64,000 nucleotides of DNA from the NCBI GenBank assembly GCA_963377175.1, contig CAUJNA010001225.1, positions 259,311 through 323,310 on the forward strand. The letters run 5' to 3'. This stretch comes from Effrenium voratum (taxonomy: Eukaryota > Sar > Dinophyceae > Suessiales > Symbiodiniaceae). The notes under the pieces were generated by a model. It was not told the DNA's origin. It saw only the letters and a list, made by a program, of their open reading frames with translations, and made no database searches. Each line of letters begins with the position of its first letter. The stretch's first letter is position 1. Position numbers and translations under genes: made by a program. Positions 30,357-42,464 of the stretch are shown piece after piece.

Positions 30357-31807
30357 GAGCAGTTTCTCCAAACTGAGAGCCACCCGTTTTTGGCGGGGTA
30401 GAGGGAAACCAAAGGGACACCCGCAATTCCAAGCTCTCAGAACAGCCAGCGCCCGGCTTGCGGCTCAGCGAACCCGGCTTCCGCTCCGGAAGGGCGCCAT
30501 CGCCTTGCGGAAGGCGAGCCCGCAGGGAACCAACGGGTTTGGGACCGGGAACGAATCGGGGATCCCCGTAAAGGAAACAGGGGACCAGCAAGAAAAGGAC
30601 AACCGGAAGGAACCGAGCCCCTTGATAAGGTCCCTACAGAAAGAGAGAGAGAGAGAGAGAAAGAGAGCGTGACGACCCAGACATGAGAAGATGAGCCATG
30701 CGTAGTCCATTGGGACCCATGTTCTGGTGAGTTCCCTTGGCTGTAGATGTCAGACAGGAAACTTAGACCAGAGCCCGTCTACTTCTATGGTTGCAAAAAG
30801 GCTAAATTTGGGTGGAACAATATGCGCGGTTTGGGGTAAACTGGTGGATGAAGTGCCCCCAAGTCCAACAAAACTGGGAGAGTCTTCTTTAAGGGGGACT
30901 CACAAAACGTGATGCTCCTCTTGGTTCCCACTTTCAACACTCAACATAAGGGATTCCCTTCAAAAAACGCCCGACTGGCCGGAGGGCAGAAAACCATGGT
31001 TTAGGGGAAGGTGTTTTCCGACACGAAAGTCCAACAAACATGGCTTGGTGAAGGTGATGCTACCCAAGTTCATTCGACTGGTTATGGACTTCTGGAAGAC
31101 AAGACTCTTCAGGGTAATGAGTCTGACGATTTCATTTCTCTCGATCCTCTGGAAGGCTGTGGCAAGCAAAATGTGTGGCTTGGTATTTTTGATTTGACCT
31201 GGAATGTAGGAACTCTCTGTCCATGCACAAACAAATTGTATCCTCAAGAAGAGACATGCTCCTGCATTTCCGAGCATCTGGATTGCACACGCAAGATTCG
31301 CCGAATCCATGGTTCCCTTCTCAGGGAGATCTTGGGAAGTTTATGTCAAGTTTATGTATGTCGCAACAGAAAGTTGGTTCTACAAACAGGTACCAGTGTT
31401 TCCATAGCGTTCTGACACCGGCCAAGGAAACGCTTGCCCTAAAGGAAACTATAGTCTTGCAAGACCTTTCTGTCACCTTCCATCAGGTAGCCTCTTCAGA
31501 ATCCAAATGAGCTATCTCCAAAATTCAAGAGGTGCAACCATGGAATATCTCTGGCTTCATTTCTCGTATGATCGCCTTCGATTTACCGGGCTTCTTATAT
31601 ATCTGTATATATTTGCTATCCCCCCTCCCTATCCCCCCCGAAAAACAACCCCCGAATACATGTCCACTGCCCCTAAAGCGGAGCATTTTGGGGACTTCGG
31701 CTCTGCAACCGCGGCAACCGCTCCTTTGGGGCGCCTATCCCCCTTTTAATATATATATATATATATTTCCTCTCCCCGCCCCCCCCCCCAAAAAAAAACA
31801 ACAACAA

Positions 31808-33290
31808 CAACTAGAGGACGATTGGCCCGAAAGCATTGCAAGCCATGTGTGTGGAAGGGATAAACTTGTGAGTGAGTTTGGCGGACATTCTTCAACAGCC
31901 GCTGCTATTTTGTCCGACGCGAAGCCCATTGTCTGTTCCTTCCTGCGTGGCCCTTACGCAAGACAGCGTCCAAGTCACGCAGGCAGGGCTCGAAAGGGAT
32001 CTGCGCAGCTCTGTGTGAAATCACTCGTCACACAAGCGCTTCTGCGCAAGTGCTTTGTGCAACTTGCTCTGTGCAAGTTGCGCTGCGCAAAGTGCTCTGT
32101 GCAAGTTGCTCTGCGCGAGTTACGCTGCGGAAGTTGCTCTGTGCAAGTTGCTCTGCGCAAGCTGCTCTGCGCAAGTTGCTCGGCGCAAGTTGCTCGGCGC
32201 AAGTTGCTCTGCGCAAGCGTTCTGATGCAAGTTGCTCTGCGCGAGTTGCTCTACGGCGCATGTGCGCTGCCTGCAAGTTGCTCTGCGCAAGTTGCTCTGC
32301 GCAAGTTGCTCTGCGCAAGTTGCTCTGCGCAAGTTGCTTTGTGCAAGTTGCTCTGCGCAAGTGCTGTGGCGGGACTGTGCTCTGCGTACTAGATTTGTAC
32401 TTAAAATTTGCAAGTTTGCAGCCGGAGCTGCGGGACTGTCGCGCGGGCACCGCCAAAAACGCAAAAAACAACCTCGAGTTTTTGCACCTCGACCACGCCG
32501 ATCCCCGCAGAAGGTCGCGCGAGCACCGACAAAAACGAAAAAAAAAAAAACTCGAGTTTTTGCACCTCGACCACGCCGATCCGCGCAGAGGGTCGCATTC
32601 CCGATCGCCGGCGCCAAGAAAGAGATTCTTAATACCGAGCTCTTTCTCTTTCTTTCCCGCGCGTTAAGTACTGAACCTAACTTACTTAGCCTAGCTTACA
32701 CAGCTGCTAACGCCGAGCCTCTACACCTAGCTTAGCTTAGCTCTATGCACCTAGCTCTATGCACTTGGCTCTATGCACCTGGCTCGATGCACCTGGCTCG
32801 ATGCACTTCGCTCTTTGCACTTGGCTCTGCGCACTTAGCTCTATGCACTTGGCTCCTTGCACCTCGCTCTTTGCACTTCGCTCTGAGCACTTGGCTCTAT
32901 GCGCGTGGCTCTTTGCACTTGGCTCTGCGCAAGTAACTCTATGCTGGCGACTCCATGCTGGTGACTCTGTGCAAGTATCTCCATGCTGGTGACTCTGTGC
33001 AAGTATCTCCATGCTGGTATCTCCATGCTGGTGACTCTGTGCAAGAATCTCCATGCTGGTAACTCTGTGCAAGCTACTCTGTGCTAGTAACTCTGCGCGA
33101 GTAGCTCCATGCTGGTATCTCCATGCTGGTGACTCTGTGCAAGCTACTCTGCGCAAGTTGACCAAGAGCTCCTGGTATCTCCATGCTGGTGACTCTGTGC
33201 AAGCTACTCTGCGCAAGTTGACCAAGAGCTCCGCACGGAAGAACCCTTTGCAATGCTTTCGGGGAAACAAAGAAAACAAAGAAAAAAAAG
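31808..33290. repeat. composite minisatellite locus A
   Basis: In order: ACTAGAGGACGATTGGCCC edge; GCAAGTTGCTCTGC array (32041-32375); two units of GCACCTCGACCACGCCGATC (32475-32595); CTATGCACTTGGCT array (32735-32945); CTCCATGCTGGTGACTCTG array (32940-33230); GGAAGAACCCTTTGC edge. It shares edges and the first two arrays with 41964-44045. Confidence 0.85.
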
Positions 33291-33372
33291 AAAACCAAAA
33301 ACAACAACAACCCAAAGTGTATTTCCTATCCCCCCCAAAAAAAACAACAACTACAAACAACACATGTGACTC

Positions 33373-33512
33373 CTAGGCAACGGCTTTGGGGCGCCCGGCC
33401 AGCTTCGCGGTGGGCGGCGCCCGGCTCCTGGCCGCGGCCTTGGCCTTGGCCTTTGGCGCCGGCGCGGGAACGGCCTTCGCCTCGGGAGCCATGGATGCGG
33501 CACGGGTGGAGC
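33373..33512 (-). CDS. terminal exon of unrecognised gene, Ala/Lys/Pro-rich tail
   Basis: Starts after ACGAG, in phase 1, and runs 45 codons to a TAG stop. The tail is basic and low in complexity (VPAPAPKAKAKAAARSRAPP), like a disordered linker or a histone H1-type tail. Phase 1 matches the end of the exon at 36814-36892. A diverged copy of the exon start and adjoining intron lies about 370 bp upstream on this strand. Confidence 0.7.
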
Positions 33513-33995
33513 CTCGTCTTTGTCGATTTTGGGAGTTGGAAGCCAAACCAAAACAAAACCAAAAATTGGAACGCGTTTCATTGGAACCCATAATTTGGGG
33601 TTGCTCAAAAGGGAAACCAGAGAACGTGTTCCCAGAATTTGGGCAAGGGGCCAGGGTGGGGTAGGGCTAGGGTAGGGGTACGTGGGGGTAGGGGTAGGGG
33701 AAGGGGGTAGGTGTAGCAGGTGTAGGTGAAACCCGAGCGATCAGCGGGAGTCTTTTTGCCACCTTTGGGAAACTCATCCACCCCTTGTAGTGAAGGAGTC
33801 CTTTTTGAGGGGGCCGCCATAATTGTTTTTCTCACAAAACGTAGCAAAAAGACCCCCCTGCCGATGGATGCGGCACAGCGGGTGGGGGAGCCTCATCTTC
33901 TTGTGGGAGGTGGAACCTTTCAAAAGGGAAACCTAAAGGAAACGCGTTTCATTGGAACCCGAAAAAAATGGGGTTGCTCAAAAGGGAAAACAAAA
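33490..33995. repeat. diverged duplication at the last exon of the unrecognised gene
   Basis: 33490-33635 (ATGGATGCGGCACGGGTGG, AACGCGTTTCATTGGAACCC, GGGGTTGCTCAAAAGGGAAA) recurs at 33862-33995 in the same order, with gaps. Confidence 0.8.
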
Positions 33996-35164
33996 GAACC
34001 CGTGTTGCCTTTTTTGAGGTTACCATGGTTGAGCGAAACACAAACATTGGCCATAGAACATTGAGAAGTGGTTGCCTGAAGAAGTGGCAGACAGTTGCCA
34101 TGAAGTCATAGAAGCATTGAGAGGACATTCAATCTGGGTGAATAATATTTCACCGGTCTGAAATAAGGTGGCTGTTTTGGAGCTCTTCCCCACATAACCC
34201 CACCATTTGGGGTGAATTCGGTCCTGCGAGGTCGTTATAGTTCACATATGGAACACCGCCATCGGCGCCAAAATGTTCCAAGAGCGGTTCCTACGGCTTC
34301 CTTGATGGCGCCAGGGATGGGCAATCACCAAACGGGTCATGGATGAAATTGGGAGCGACCCGGTCAGAAGCAAAAAGTAGTTGAACTTAAAAAGGCAAAC
34401 TTTTTCGAACCACGCGGCATATGTTACTCTCGGGTATGTCAGAAACAGGAACACCTCTCGTTCAAAGCGAACGCGGATCCAGCATCCTGGTTGTGCGCCG
34501 CGACACATTCTCTGAGGTTCTTCGGGGAGAGCTGCTTTTACATAAAGCAAGTTGGGACTTGTCCAAGGTTCCTGAAGCGAGAGCTCACTGCCAAAAGGGA
34601 ACCGACCATTTCTGGGTGCCCCGTTTTACGAGACGCCCCTGTGGGTCTGTCTTGTTTGAGGGAACTTTGTTTTATGTTTTCAAAAAGAGAAACCGGAAGG
34701 AAAACCATTCTTTTGGAGGGGGTCCTCAAAAAAACACGCACCCGTATGGTCCCATGACAAATCGAACTCCATCTAAGACGCTGACCGATCGATTCTTGGC
34801 CATGGCATTGCACCCGCGCACGCCTCAGTGACTCAGGCGATTCGTATTGCGGGGGAGGCCCAAAGCAATACCATCATGACGCCTTGTTCCCCTGAAGAGC
34901 CTGGTTTGCACACCCACGCACACACACACAGACACGCACATACACAAACAAAGAAAAGAACAAACAAACATTGAAAGTACTGCCGGATACAAAGAATCGG
35001 ACGGGGAAAGACAGAAAAACTGAGAAAGAAAGAAAACAAATATAAAGAAACAAACAATGGCAAAATAAAGAACGAACGAAAATCACACAAAAGAAAGACA
35101 TAAAGAAACAACGAAAGACGGAACAAGAGAAATAAACAAACAAACAAACAAACAAACAATCCAG

Positions 35165-35652
35165 AAAACATGCAGGCACAAAAACGTGCAAACACACTCA
35201 CTCATATACTATATTATGCAAACATGCAAACATGCAAACACGCTGACACACAAGCACGCAAACACGCTCAATCGCACACACACACACCCACACACACACA
35301 CACATACAACCCCCTACACACACAAACAACAAAAGCAAACACATGCACAACCACGAAAACACAAACACAGGCACACACACACACACACATGCACACCGGG
35401 GCACGCACATGCACACAGTGGCACGCACATACACGCACACGCAAACACACAAACACAAACATGCAAACAGTGACACGCAAATACAAACACATAGACACAA
35501 ACCATCACACAAACAAACAAACAAACAAACAAGCAAGCAAACAAACAAACATACAAGCACAACAGAAAACACACCCCAGCACACCACCACCACCACCACC
35601 ACCACCACCACCACCACACCACCACCAGCAGCACCAGCAGCACCAGCAGCAC

Positions 35653-35684
<32 letters not shown>

Positions 35685-35813
35685 GCACCAGCAGCACCAG
35701 CAGCACCAGCAGCACCAGCAGCACCAGCACCACCAGCACCAGCACCAGCACCAGCACCAGCACCAGCACCAGCACCAGCACCACACACACACACACACCC
35801 ACACTCACCCACG

Positions 35814-35845
<32 letters not shown>

Positions 35846-35850
35846 TGCGC
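35165..35850 (+). repeat. CA-, CCA- and CAGCAC-rich field
   Basis: ACAA/ACACAC (35165-35580), CCA triplets (35580-35620), CAGCAC hexamers (35625-35780), then AC dinucleotides (35780-35850). Six-frame open frames here are artefacts. Confidence 0.95.
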
Positions 35851-35951
35851 AGGACCATGCAAATGAGGCACTCAGCCCTTGCTCGAAGTCCTGAACACTT
35901 CAAACAAATCCACTTTTCATCAAGGTCTGGTTTCTCGGTTGCTTTCTGCTC

Positions 35952-36042
35952 CCCTGCTAAAGTTTAACTTTTAGTGGTTTAATGGAAAACCCATTAGTTG
36001 GCAAAAAAATAAAGTCCTAGCATCCAAGCAACATGCACCAAA
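35952..36042. repeat. Family 5 repeat, copy a
   Basis: CCTGCTAAAGTTTAAC, TTAGTGG, GGAAAACCCATTAG, then AAAGTCCTAGCATCCAAGC. Contains a small palindrome around GTTTAACTTTTAG. Confidence 0.75.
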
Positions 36043-36813
36043 GTAGTATTCTTTATCTAGAAGCTAGCAGGCTAGCAGGCTAGCATCGATCTCGAAGCTA
36101 GCGAACGCTGGCCATTCCGGGCACAAAGCAGAGGAGCAGCCTGCCAACACGCGGTTTCGGCAAACGCGGACACTTGAACATGTGCCTCAACATTTCGGAT
36201 TGTCAGCCGAAGACTTGGCATAACCTGGGCATGGGTTGACAAAAGGCACGGGTCAGCGCAAGATTCTAGCCCAGCACAAAAAATCGGCCTGAGCTGCATG
36301 GCATACATAGAATTAGTGTTTGGTGTTTCAACAACCAATGAAGAAACCAAAAGAGCCTAACTTGGATAACCACTGCAATTCCACAACTGAAGCTTGCCCC
36401 CGTTCAGTTCAGCTCGCCAAAACAGCAAGCCCGAATTCCTATAGCCTCAGTGGACCCCCTTTGGGCTTCAATTCTGGATTTACTGTCGCCCGCCAGCCTG
36501 TCCTTTGTGAAGTCAGCCAGGTTTGCAATTACAACGAATAACAATTAGAACGATGACTATACTATCAATCACCATGATAGCAAATGAACAATGGAATAAC
36601 AATAACGATAATTGCGATGAAACTAGAATTATCAAACTTTGTGTGACAATGATACTACTACTACAACCATAATTATGGAATTTTGTGTAGCAATGATAGC
36701 AAAGGGAAAACACACACTAGAAAAAAGGAAATCGGTGAAGCAAACCTTTGTGGCCATTTTTTTCCTCTGCTCAAGGCCCCTTGCCTACCACTTTTGGGGC
36801 CCCCTGCGCGCAC

Positions 36814-36892
36814 CCAGATCCACCGCCAGCTGCTCATCCACGAAACGCCTGGCCGAGACGCGTGGTGCTGAAAGCGTGGGCCAAGCTTTCAG
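36814..36892 (-). CDS. penultimate exon of the same unrecognised gene
   Basis: 79 nt, 26 codons: LKAWPTLSAPRVSARR, then FVDEQLAVDL. Acceptor CCCAG|CTG, GT donor G|GTGCGC, ending in phase 1 and so joining the terminal exon. Internal acceptors (TTTCAG, GGCCAG) could shorten it. Confidence 0.65.
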
Positions 36893-36925
36893 CTGGGGGC
36901 CAATGGGGCAGACCGTGGCTTCATA

Positions 36926-37060
36926 CTGTGGATGGTTGCGAAATCCATTTCGCACCACCCAAGAAGCCCTGGCTTCTGGCTTCTGATTCCCAACGTAAAT
37001 ACCAGCAAAAAGTGGTTTCTCATGGTTGCTTCGGTGGTGCAGGAGTTCGTCCATCCACAG
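36926..37060. mobile_element. Family 3 element, copy c
   Basis: 135 bp, CTGTGGATGG to CCATCCACAG, flanked by TA on both sides. It lies just upstream, on the minus strand, of the exon at 36814-36892. Confidence 0.8.
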
Positions 37061-37072
37061 TAGACCCTTAAG

Positions 37073-37177
37073 GGGGGCTATGCGGAGGGGGGTTACCCCG
37101 AAATAAGGCCTTACTAAGGGCTTAGCCTTGGCTTATCCAGGGATAGCCCCCCACCCCCCGCCATAGCCCCCCCCTAG
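37073..37177. repeat. hairpin element GGGGGGCTATG...CATAGCCCCCC
   Basis: 105 bp with arms GGGGGGCTATGCGGAGGGGGG and a near-complement CCCCCCGCCATAGCCCCCC, and an inner CTAAGGGCTTAGCC palindrome. MITE-like and single copy here. Confidence 0.75.
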
Positions 37178-37433
37178 GAGTACATGATGCCTATAAAACA
37201 ACTCTCATGTCATGTTTGCAACTCATGAAATAGCAAGCCACAAGCGTTTCAAACGCACACGCGCACACGTGCATCATACGCAAAGTATACTACTTGCACT
37301 CTGCAGCCATGAATGAGGGCCCACAATGGCACCTATATAGTGGGGTGTGTCTCATGGGAGACCCTCACAAATGCTCCTTTGTCCCATTTTCCTTTTTTTT
37401 CCTCAAACAAAAGCAGTATCCTCAAATAAATGC

Positions 37434-37548
37434 TAGGTCCTCCAGTAGAGAGGTTAGAATAAGGGTTCCCTTTTTCTGGTTTGTCTATTTGAGTGTGGGT
37501 TCCTCCCCCAAAAAAGAAACGGTAGGGGCACCAATTGCTGGGGGGACC
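37434..37548 (+). mobile_element. Family 4 element, copy d
   Basis: TAGGTCCTCCAGTAGAGAGG start. Diverged end GCTGGGGGGACC. Confidence 0.7.
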
Positions 37549-37620
37549 AAAATAATTTTGGCCGTCCGTTTGAACTCCCGCTGCCGTGTCGCCCATAAAA
37601 AGCACGGAGCGTCGCCTCAC

Positions 37621-37737
37621 ATCGGCGAGGCCCTGGACTTGGGACACCAGCTCCTGCAGCGCACCTCGAGGCGCCGAAGCACCGAAGCCCCAGAGCCCGG
37701 GCGGGCGGCGGGCTGCTCCTCCCAGTGGCATGTGGAC
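37621..37737 (-). CDS. exon of the same unrecognised gene
   Basis: Open in phase 0 and ending QELVSQVQGLAD before a strong GT donor (GAT|GTGAGG). It may start at 37737 (acceptor TTGAG|GTC; 39 codons, with a Gly/Pro/Arg-rich first half) or at 37653 (acceptor CTGCAG|GAG; 11 codons). Both keep the frame. Confidence 0.6.
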
Positions 37738-38602
37738 CTCAACCAAAGACATCAACTCATTGCGGAGCCGTTGAATAAACAAAACCCTTTCAAGTTGGTT
37801 GCAGAATCCCTTCGAACCTATCAGAAGCGATGGCTTTGAAACCCGAAGGTTTCTCGGAATCGTCGGGGAATCGAATCAGACACCACTGAGCTGTCCAAAC
37901 CGATCCCCCGCTAAAAGTGACTCACTGTTCGTGGGCTAAATGGAAAACCAACCACTAAACACAAAAAATGCTAAGAGGCTAAGGAACCGGATGGCTGGGA
38001 GCCAATAAGATAACGTGTGTCCAAAGATGTTGACCCCGGAGGAATAAACCCGTGCCATTCTTGGGGGAGTGGTCCTTGCAAAGGAGACGAATCCCCACTA
38101 AGCAGGGACACCCCCTGCTCATCAACCAGGGCTTATTAATCTGGGGTGAACATTCACCCTGAACTCACCAGAGGGTCCCCTTTAGAGAGAACAATGGTCT
38201 TCCAAGCCCTCGTCAGCTTCCACGTTGGATGGGAGGGTACCTGGAAGATCAGGTGCCGACATGGCACGCACACCACTTTGCTACAGAAAAAGCATGATGC
38301 TCAGATTCAGCGTCAGATGTTGTCAAACATTATATATATATATGTATATATATATATTCGAGAGCCTAAACAGGAATCCGTATGATCAAAAGGATCTACA
38401 CATGTTCATTAAATGTTGCAAGTTGGAAACAAGTTAACCCTCACGGTGTTTGCGTGATGTGCAAATACATTGATGTACAAGCATACTCACGGAGTGAGGT
38501 TTGCCCTGCAAACTCCCCAGCACCCCATTGGGTTCAAATGACCACCCAAAGAACGCTCACTTTGAATTGGGTATGCAATATGGGTCAAAGTTAAACCTCC
38601 AG

Positions 38603-38675
38603 GGGACTGCAGGTTTTGGTCCATGTTTCCATTTACCAAATTCCATTTTGGGTACATATGTTTGACCCACAGCCA
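38603..38675. repeat. Family 6 repeat, copy b, next to a splice donor
   Basis: CAGGTTTTGGTCCATGTTTCC, CATTTTGGGTACATATG, TTTGACCCACAGCC. It ends about 15 bp from the donor of the exon at 38691-38774. Confidence 0.65.
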
Positions 38676-38690
38676 ATTGGCTGCACAGGC

Positions 38691-38774
38691 CAAGGATTCC
38701 ATCTCGGCCTTCTGGGGGAGGACAATTTTCTTGGCGTCCCGGCTGAAGGCAGGAGGCTCGCGGCTCTTGGCTGC
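38691..38774 (-). CDS. exon of the same unrecognised gene
   Basis: 84 nt, 28 codons in phase 0: AAKSREPPAFSRDAKK, then IVLPQKAEMESL. Acceptor GTCGCAG|GCA, donor TTG|GCCTGT (GC). Charged and probably helical. Confidence 0.75.
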
Positions 38775-39055
38775 CTGCGACCAAACATCCAGTCTGACCA
38801 AAGTGCAACTGACCTTTTGGGACGTCCGATTCCATCCTGGTGTCTCCCACTCACTCCCGATAGGCAAGTTGCTGCCTTTTTCACAAAAAAAAGAGCCGAG
38901 TAAGCACTTGCGCCGGCTTCATCTCGCATAGCAAGCTGACCTGTACCCCAGGTGCTTCAGCTGTCGGAATCCTTCAGCTATCGGTTTTCACCCTGCCTGG
39001 TTCGACCCCCGCCTTCCAGTCAGAGAATCACCCACAAGCCTATGACTGTGCGGGC

Positions 39056-39125
39056 CTTGTCCAGGACTGGCTGCACAAAGGCATCCATCTCCTGCCAAAT
39101 GTGGCGTGCTTCGGCCGCAGAAGGG
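39056..39125 (-). CDS. exon of the same unrecognised gene
   Basis: 70 nt entering in phase 2: PSAAEARHIWQEM, then DAFVQPVLDK. Acceptor AACAG|C, donor AAG|GCCCGC (GC). It joins the next exon in phase 0. The amphipathic pattern suggests a helix. I compared it by memory with cyclase-associated protein N-termini and the match was not convincing. Confidence 0.7.
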
Positions 39126-39744
39126 CTGTTCCTTCCTTTCGAGGCCTAGTGCCCCTTCAGGAGGTTGATTTCATCTCAAGATCAAGTGAAACCCATTTTC
39201 ACCATTCCTTGATTGAGACAGCACAAAGAGATCCTTCGCTTGACTCCCCACCAGAATGTGATTTGCCCTTCCTCCCAACATGACATTTGTGGGACCTGGA
39301 AAATCAGTTTTGTTTATCTCTTGGAGGAACCGGGTCGCTGTCAGACGTGCCTAATTTTTAGTGGGAGAGATGGTAGCCTACCATGTCCTTACGGACCTGG
39401 TAGCTCCTGAGCTCCCTGTTTAAAACGGAAATTTGGATACCCCCAGCTCCTCAGCTCGAACCCCCAACCAACAGCTAGTACCTGTCTGTCTCAAAATAGG
39501 GGAACCTCCAAAATGGCAACGGTTTCTGTTGGTTCCCCTTCTAAACCAACCCCAACAGGGTACCCTCAACTCACTTCCTGAGTTGATTGGCCAGAAAAGG
39601 TCCAAACTTTTTGTTTACCACCGAAATGGTCTTTCAAACAAAAAATATGTCCATGAACTCAGGAAGTGAGGCAAACAAGGACGAGCCACCCACTGGTTGC
39701 CGGTCTCTGCTTCTTCTTCCAGGATTCTCCTCATCCAGCGCTGC

Positions 39745-39770
39745 CTGAAGCCGCTCTTGCAGATCCCGGC
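39745..39770 (-). CDS. possible exon, frame and end uncertain
   Basis: Acceptor CGCCAG|GCC, then two good frames. One (AGICKSGF, GC donor AG|GCAGCG, phase 2) would join the exon at 39056-39125. The other (RDLQERLQAALDEENPG) runs about 40 nt further. The start is firmer than the end. Confidence 0.4.
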
Positions 39771-39779
39771 CTGGCGAGA

Positions 39780-41240
39780 ACGAAATGCGGATTCGGTTGC
39801 CCAAATATGGAGTCGGCTTTCCTTTTGGTGTCCCTTGAAAACCAGAAAAAGCAACTGAAAAGCAAGGTACCCTCAAACAAAAAAACACCCACACCCTCAC
39901 AAAGAAGCAGAAAAGCCCAAGTTGCTTTAAAACAACAAAAGTGAGGCAAAACAAATATACAAAAATCCTCGAGAAACCATGAGACACAAAACTTTTGGCG
40001 ACGTCAAACTTATCCTCTGAATTTAGTGTATCCGTTTTTTCTCGCACTTGGTTGGTGCTCCATCAGCTTTCGGTTTTGACACAAAACATAGAAATCATCC
40101 CGGAGTTGTTGTGTTTCCTGCTGTTACTTGCTAGAAGGATACCTAATACAAACAAAAAGTAGGTGGAAACCCAACAACAAACACCTGGCAATAGCTTTTC
40201 GCAAAACCAATTATTTTCCTCCGAGTTTTCTGCGCTGTTTTAGCTCGTTTCTGTAGTTAGGTTCATTGCGAGGATTCATGTGTGTGACTTTTGATGAACA
40301 AACTATCACACCTAACCGAGAACAAGGTAGTTAACAAACGCTCATAATTCTAAAAAACAACAACTAGTGCTCAGTGTTTCTTGGCTTGTGTGTTTGCACA
40401 TCTTGTTGGGTTTGCGGGCGCATTGGGTGTCCGAATTCTGGCCCCTATCACACTCAACGCAGATACACAATACCTTAATAACAAATGGACTTTTCACAAG
40501 GAAGCAGAGTGAAGGTAGTTCATAGGGGGGTGCAACCATATGTAATTCTTTAAACATCATAACCAGAATGCTAACACTGAAAACATGTATGTGTGTATGT
40601 CTGTGATTGCCTGGCAATACGGATTGAAAAGGGTTTAACCCTGCGTCTTTTGGTCTCCCACAAGTTGTGTAGGGGCTTTTCAGGCACCGAGTCATCACCT
40701 CTGTCACCTCGATTTCAGTGTTCTTGAGCCATGAGCCTGGGTGTCTGCTTTTCAGGGTCTGTATCCTTCTTGGGCTTACGCGTTTACACGGGAGGAAAGC
40801 ACATCACACGCTTATTTGGTTCAGCCACTTTTAGATGTCGGTTGCTCCCTGCTGTTTCCTCCCGTTTGTTCCAGTCTACCCAACATCAAGGGCGGATATC
40901 TGCATCTATCTTTAAACTTCCCTCCGATTGCTCCCCAAATTGCCATGCAGCAAATGGGTCCCGACGCCAACTAGTTTCCTTTGACTATTCCAAAGATGTA
41001 AACATGCAACCTTCACAAACTGATAGTTTTGTGTATTTTGCACTTGCGTGGGGCACAGACAAAGAGAGAGAAAGGAAGATAATTAAAGGATTGAACAAGA
41101 GAAGCAACAAGATAAAGAGTGAAGAGAAAGACAAGGAAAGATAACAAAGGAAAGGGAAAGGATACAAGAGAAAAGAGGGTTGAGGTGTTTCTTTTTTACT
41201 AGCCCCGGCTTTTTACTAGCCCCGGATCGGCACAAGCTGC
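39780..41240. other. no gene seen
   Basis: Unique, moderately AT-rich sequence between an uncertain exon and the 41.2-kb inverted repeat. Only short frames without coding bias. Confidence 0.5.
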
Positions 41241-41245
41241 GGGTT

Positions 41246-41835
41246 GGTGGCCTCATCGCCAGCATTTCCGGTTTCTCGTCACGGCTGCGTATGGGGGGCA
41301 TTGCTCGGGATAGCCGGCCGCATCGCCAGCATTACTGGCCTCACTCGGACGAGAGCTGCCTATTGGCTTTGATTTGGTGGCAGTTCAAGCTTTGGGCTAG
41401 GATTGGTGGTTTGGGGCAACGCCCCACAACCAATCCCAAACCAGCCCAAAACTTGCAGAACCACATCCCTGAAGCAACCCGAAAGCCACGGCTAAACCAG
41501 CCGCACATCTAGCACGAATCAGCCCCAACCAAGCCAAAACCGACCCAAAGTCAACCTGAAACCCTCCCAACCGCATCCTGCATACCGGCCCTTTGCCGAG
41601 GCTAAATGAACCCCAAACAAACCCAAGACCCGCCCGCATTAATATCTCAGCAAGCCCACACTCACCCCAAACCAGCCCCGATCAACCCTGAACTGCCACC
41701 AAATCAAAGCCAATAGGCAGCTCTCGTCCGAGTGAGGCCAGTAATGCTGGCGATGCGGCCGGCTATCCCGAGCATCAAGTCATGCCCCATACGCAGCCGT
41801 GACAAGAAACCGGAAATGCTGGGGATGCTGGGGAT
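41246..41835. repeat. inverted repeat, about 140-bp arms, 300-bp spacer
   Basis: 41246-41388 (GCCAGCATTTCCGGTTTC to TTGATTTGGTGGCAGTT) recurs as its reverse complement at 41690-41835, almost base for base, apart from a duplicated GCTGGGGAT at the outer end. Confidence 0.85.
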
Positions 41836-41854
41836 GCGGCCGCCCAGCTGACCA

Positions 41855-41921
41855 ACCAACCAACCAACCAACCAACCAACCAACCAACCAACCAACCAAC
41901 CAACCAACCAACCAACCAACC
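41855..41921 (+). repeat. CCAA tetranucleotide array
   Basis: Pure ACCA units for about 67 bp. Confidence 0.95.
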
Positions 41922-42464
41922 AGTCCCCGAGCCGGGTCAAGCCCCGAGCCGGGGCCAGTAAAAAACTAGACCACGGTTGGCCCGAAAGCAGAACATCGCA
42001 AGCGAGGTCGGCCCAACGCTGCAGGATGCGTTCTTTTTCCCTACACGAAGCATTCGTGAAGCAAGCGCGAGACAGCACCAGGCAAGGTGCTCTGCGCAAA
42101 CTGGTCGGTGCAAGTTGGTCTGCGCAAGTTGCTCTACGCAAGTTGCACTGTGCAAGTTGCTCTGCGCAAGTTGCTCCGCGCAAGTTGCTCCGGCAAGTTG
42201 GTCCCTGCAAGTGGCTCCCTGCAAGTTGCTCTGTGCAAATTGCGCTCCCTGCAAGTTGCTCTGTGCAAGCTGCTCTGTGCAAGTTGCTCTGTGCAAGTTG
42301 CTCTGCGTAAGTTGCTCTGCGCAAGTTGCTCTAGGCAAGGCGCTCTGCGCAAACTGGTCGGTGCAAGTTGGTCTGCGCAAGTTGCTCTGTGCAACTTGCT
42401 CTGCGCAAGTTGCTCTGCGCAAGTTGCTTTAAAATGCAAGTTGCATCTTGCGACGCCCGCCCGC

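Larger units (their letters stand above)
22963..31800. other. unassigned stretch upstream of the found cysK exons
   Basis: Mostly unique sequence with Family 1 and 3 pieces. Short GC-rich islands at 27600-27670, 28640-28760, 29400-29500 and 30440-30540 have open frames on both strands and could be exons. No start, stop or phase evidence lets me assign them. Confidence 0.5.

Noticed and set aside
31975..33363. Several 60-286-codon open frames on both strands
   Set aside because: They are the minisatellite units read through (repeated Leu-Arg-Lys-Leu-Leu-Cys-Ala-Ser-type words).
35170..35967. His/Gln and Ala-Pro frames of up to 265 codons
   Set aside because: Translation of CA, CCA and CAGCAC repeats.
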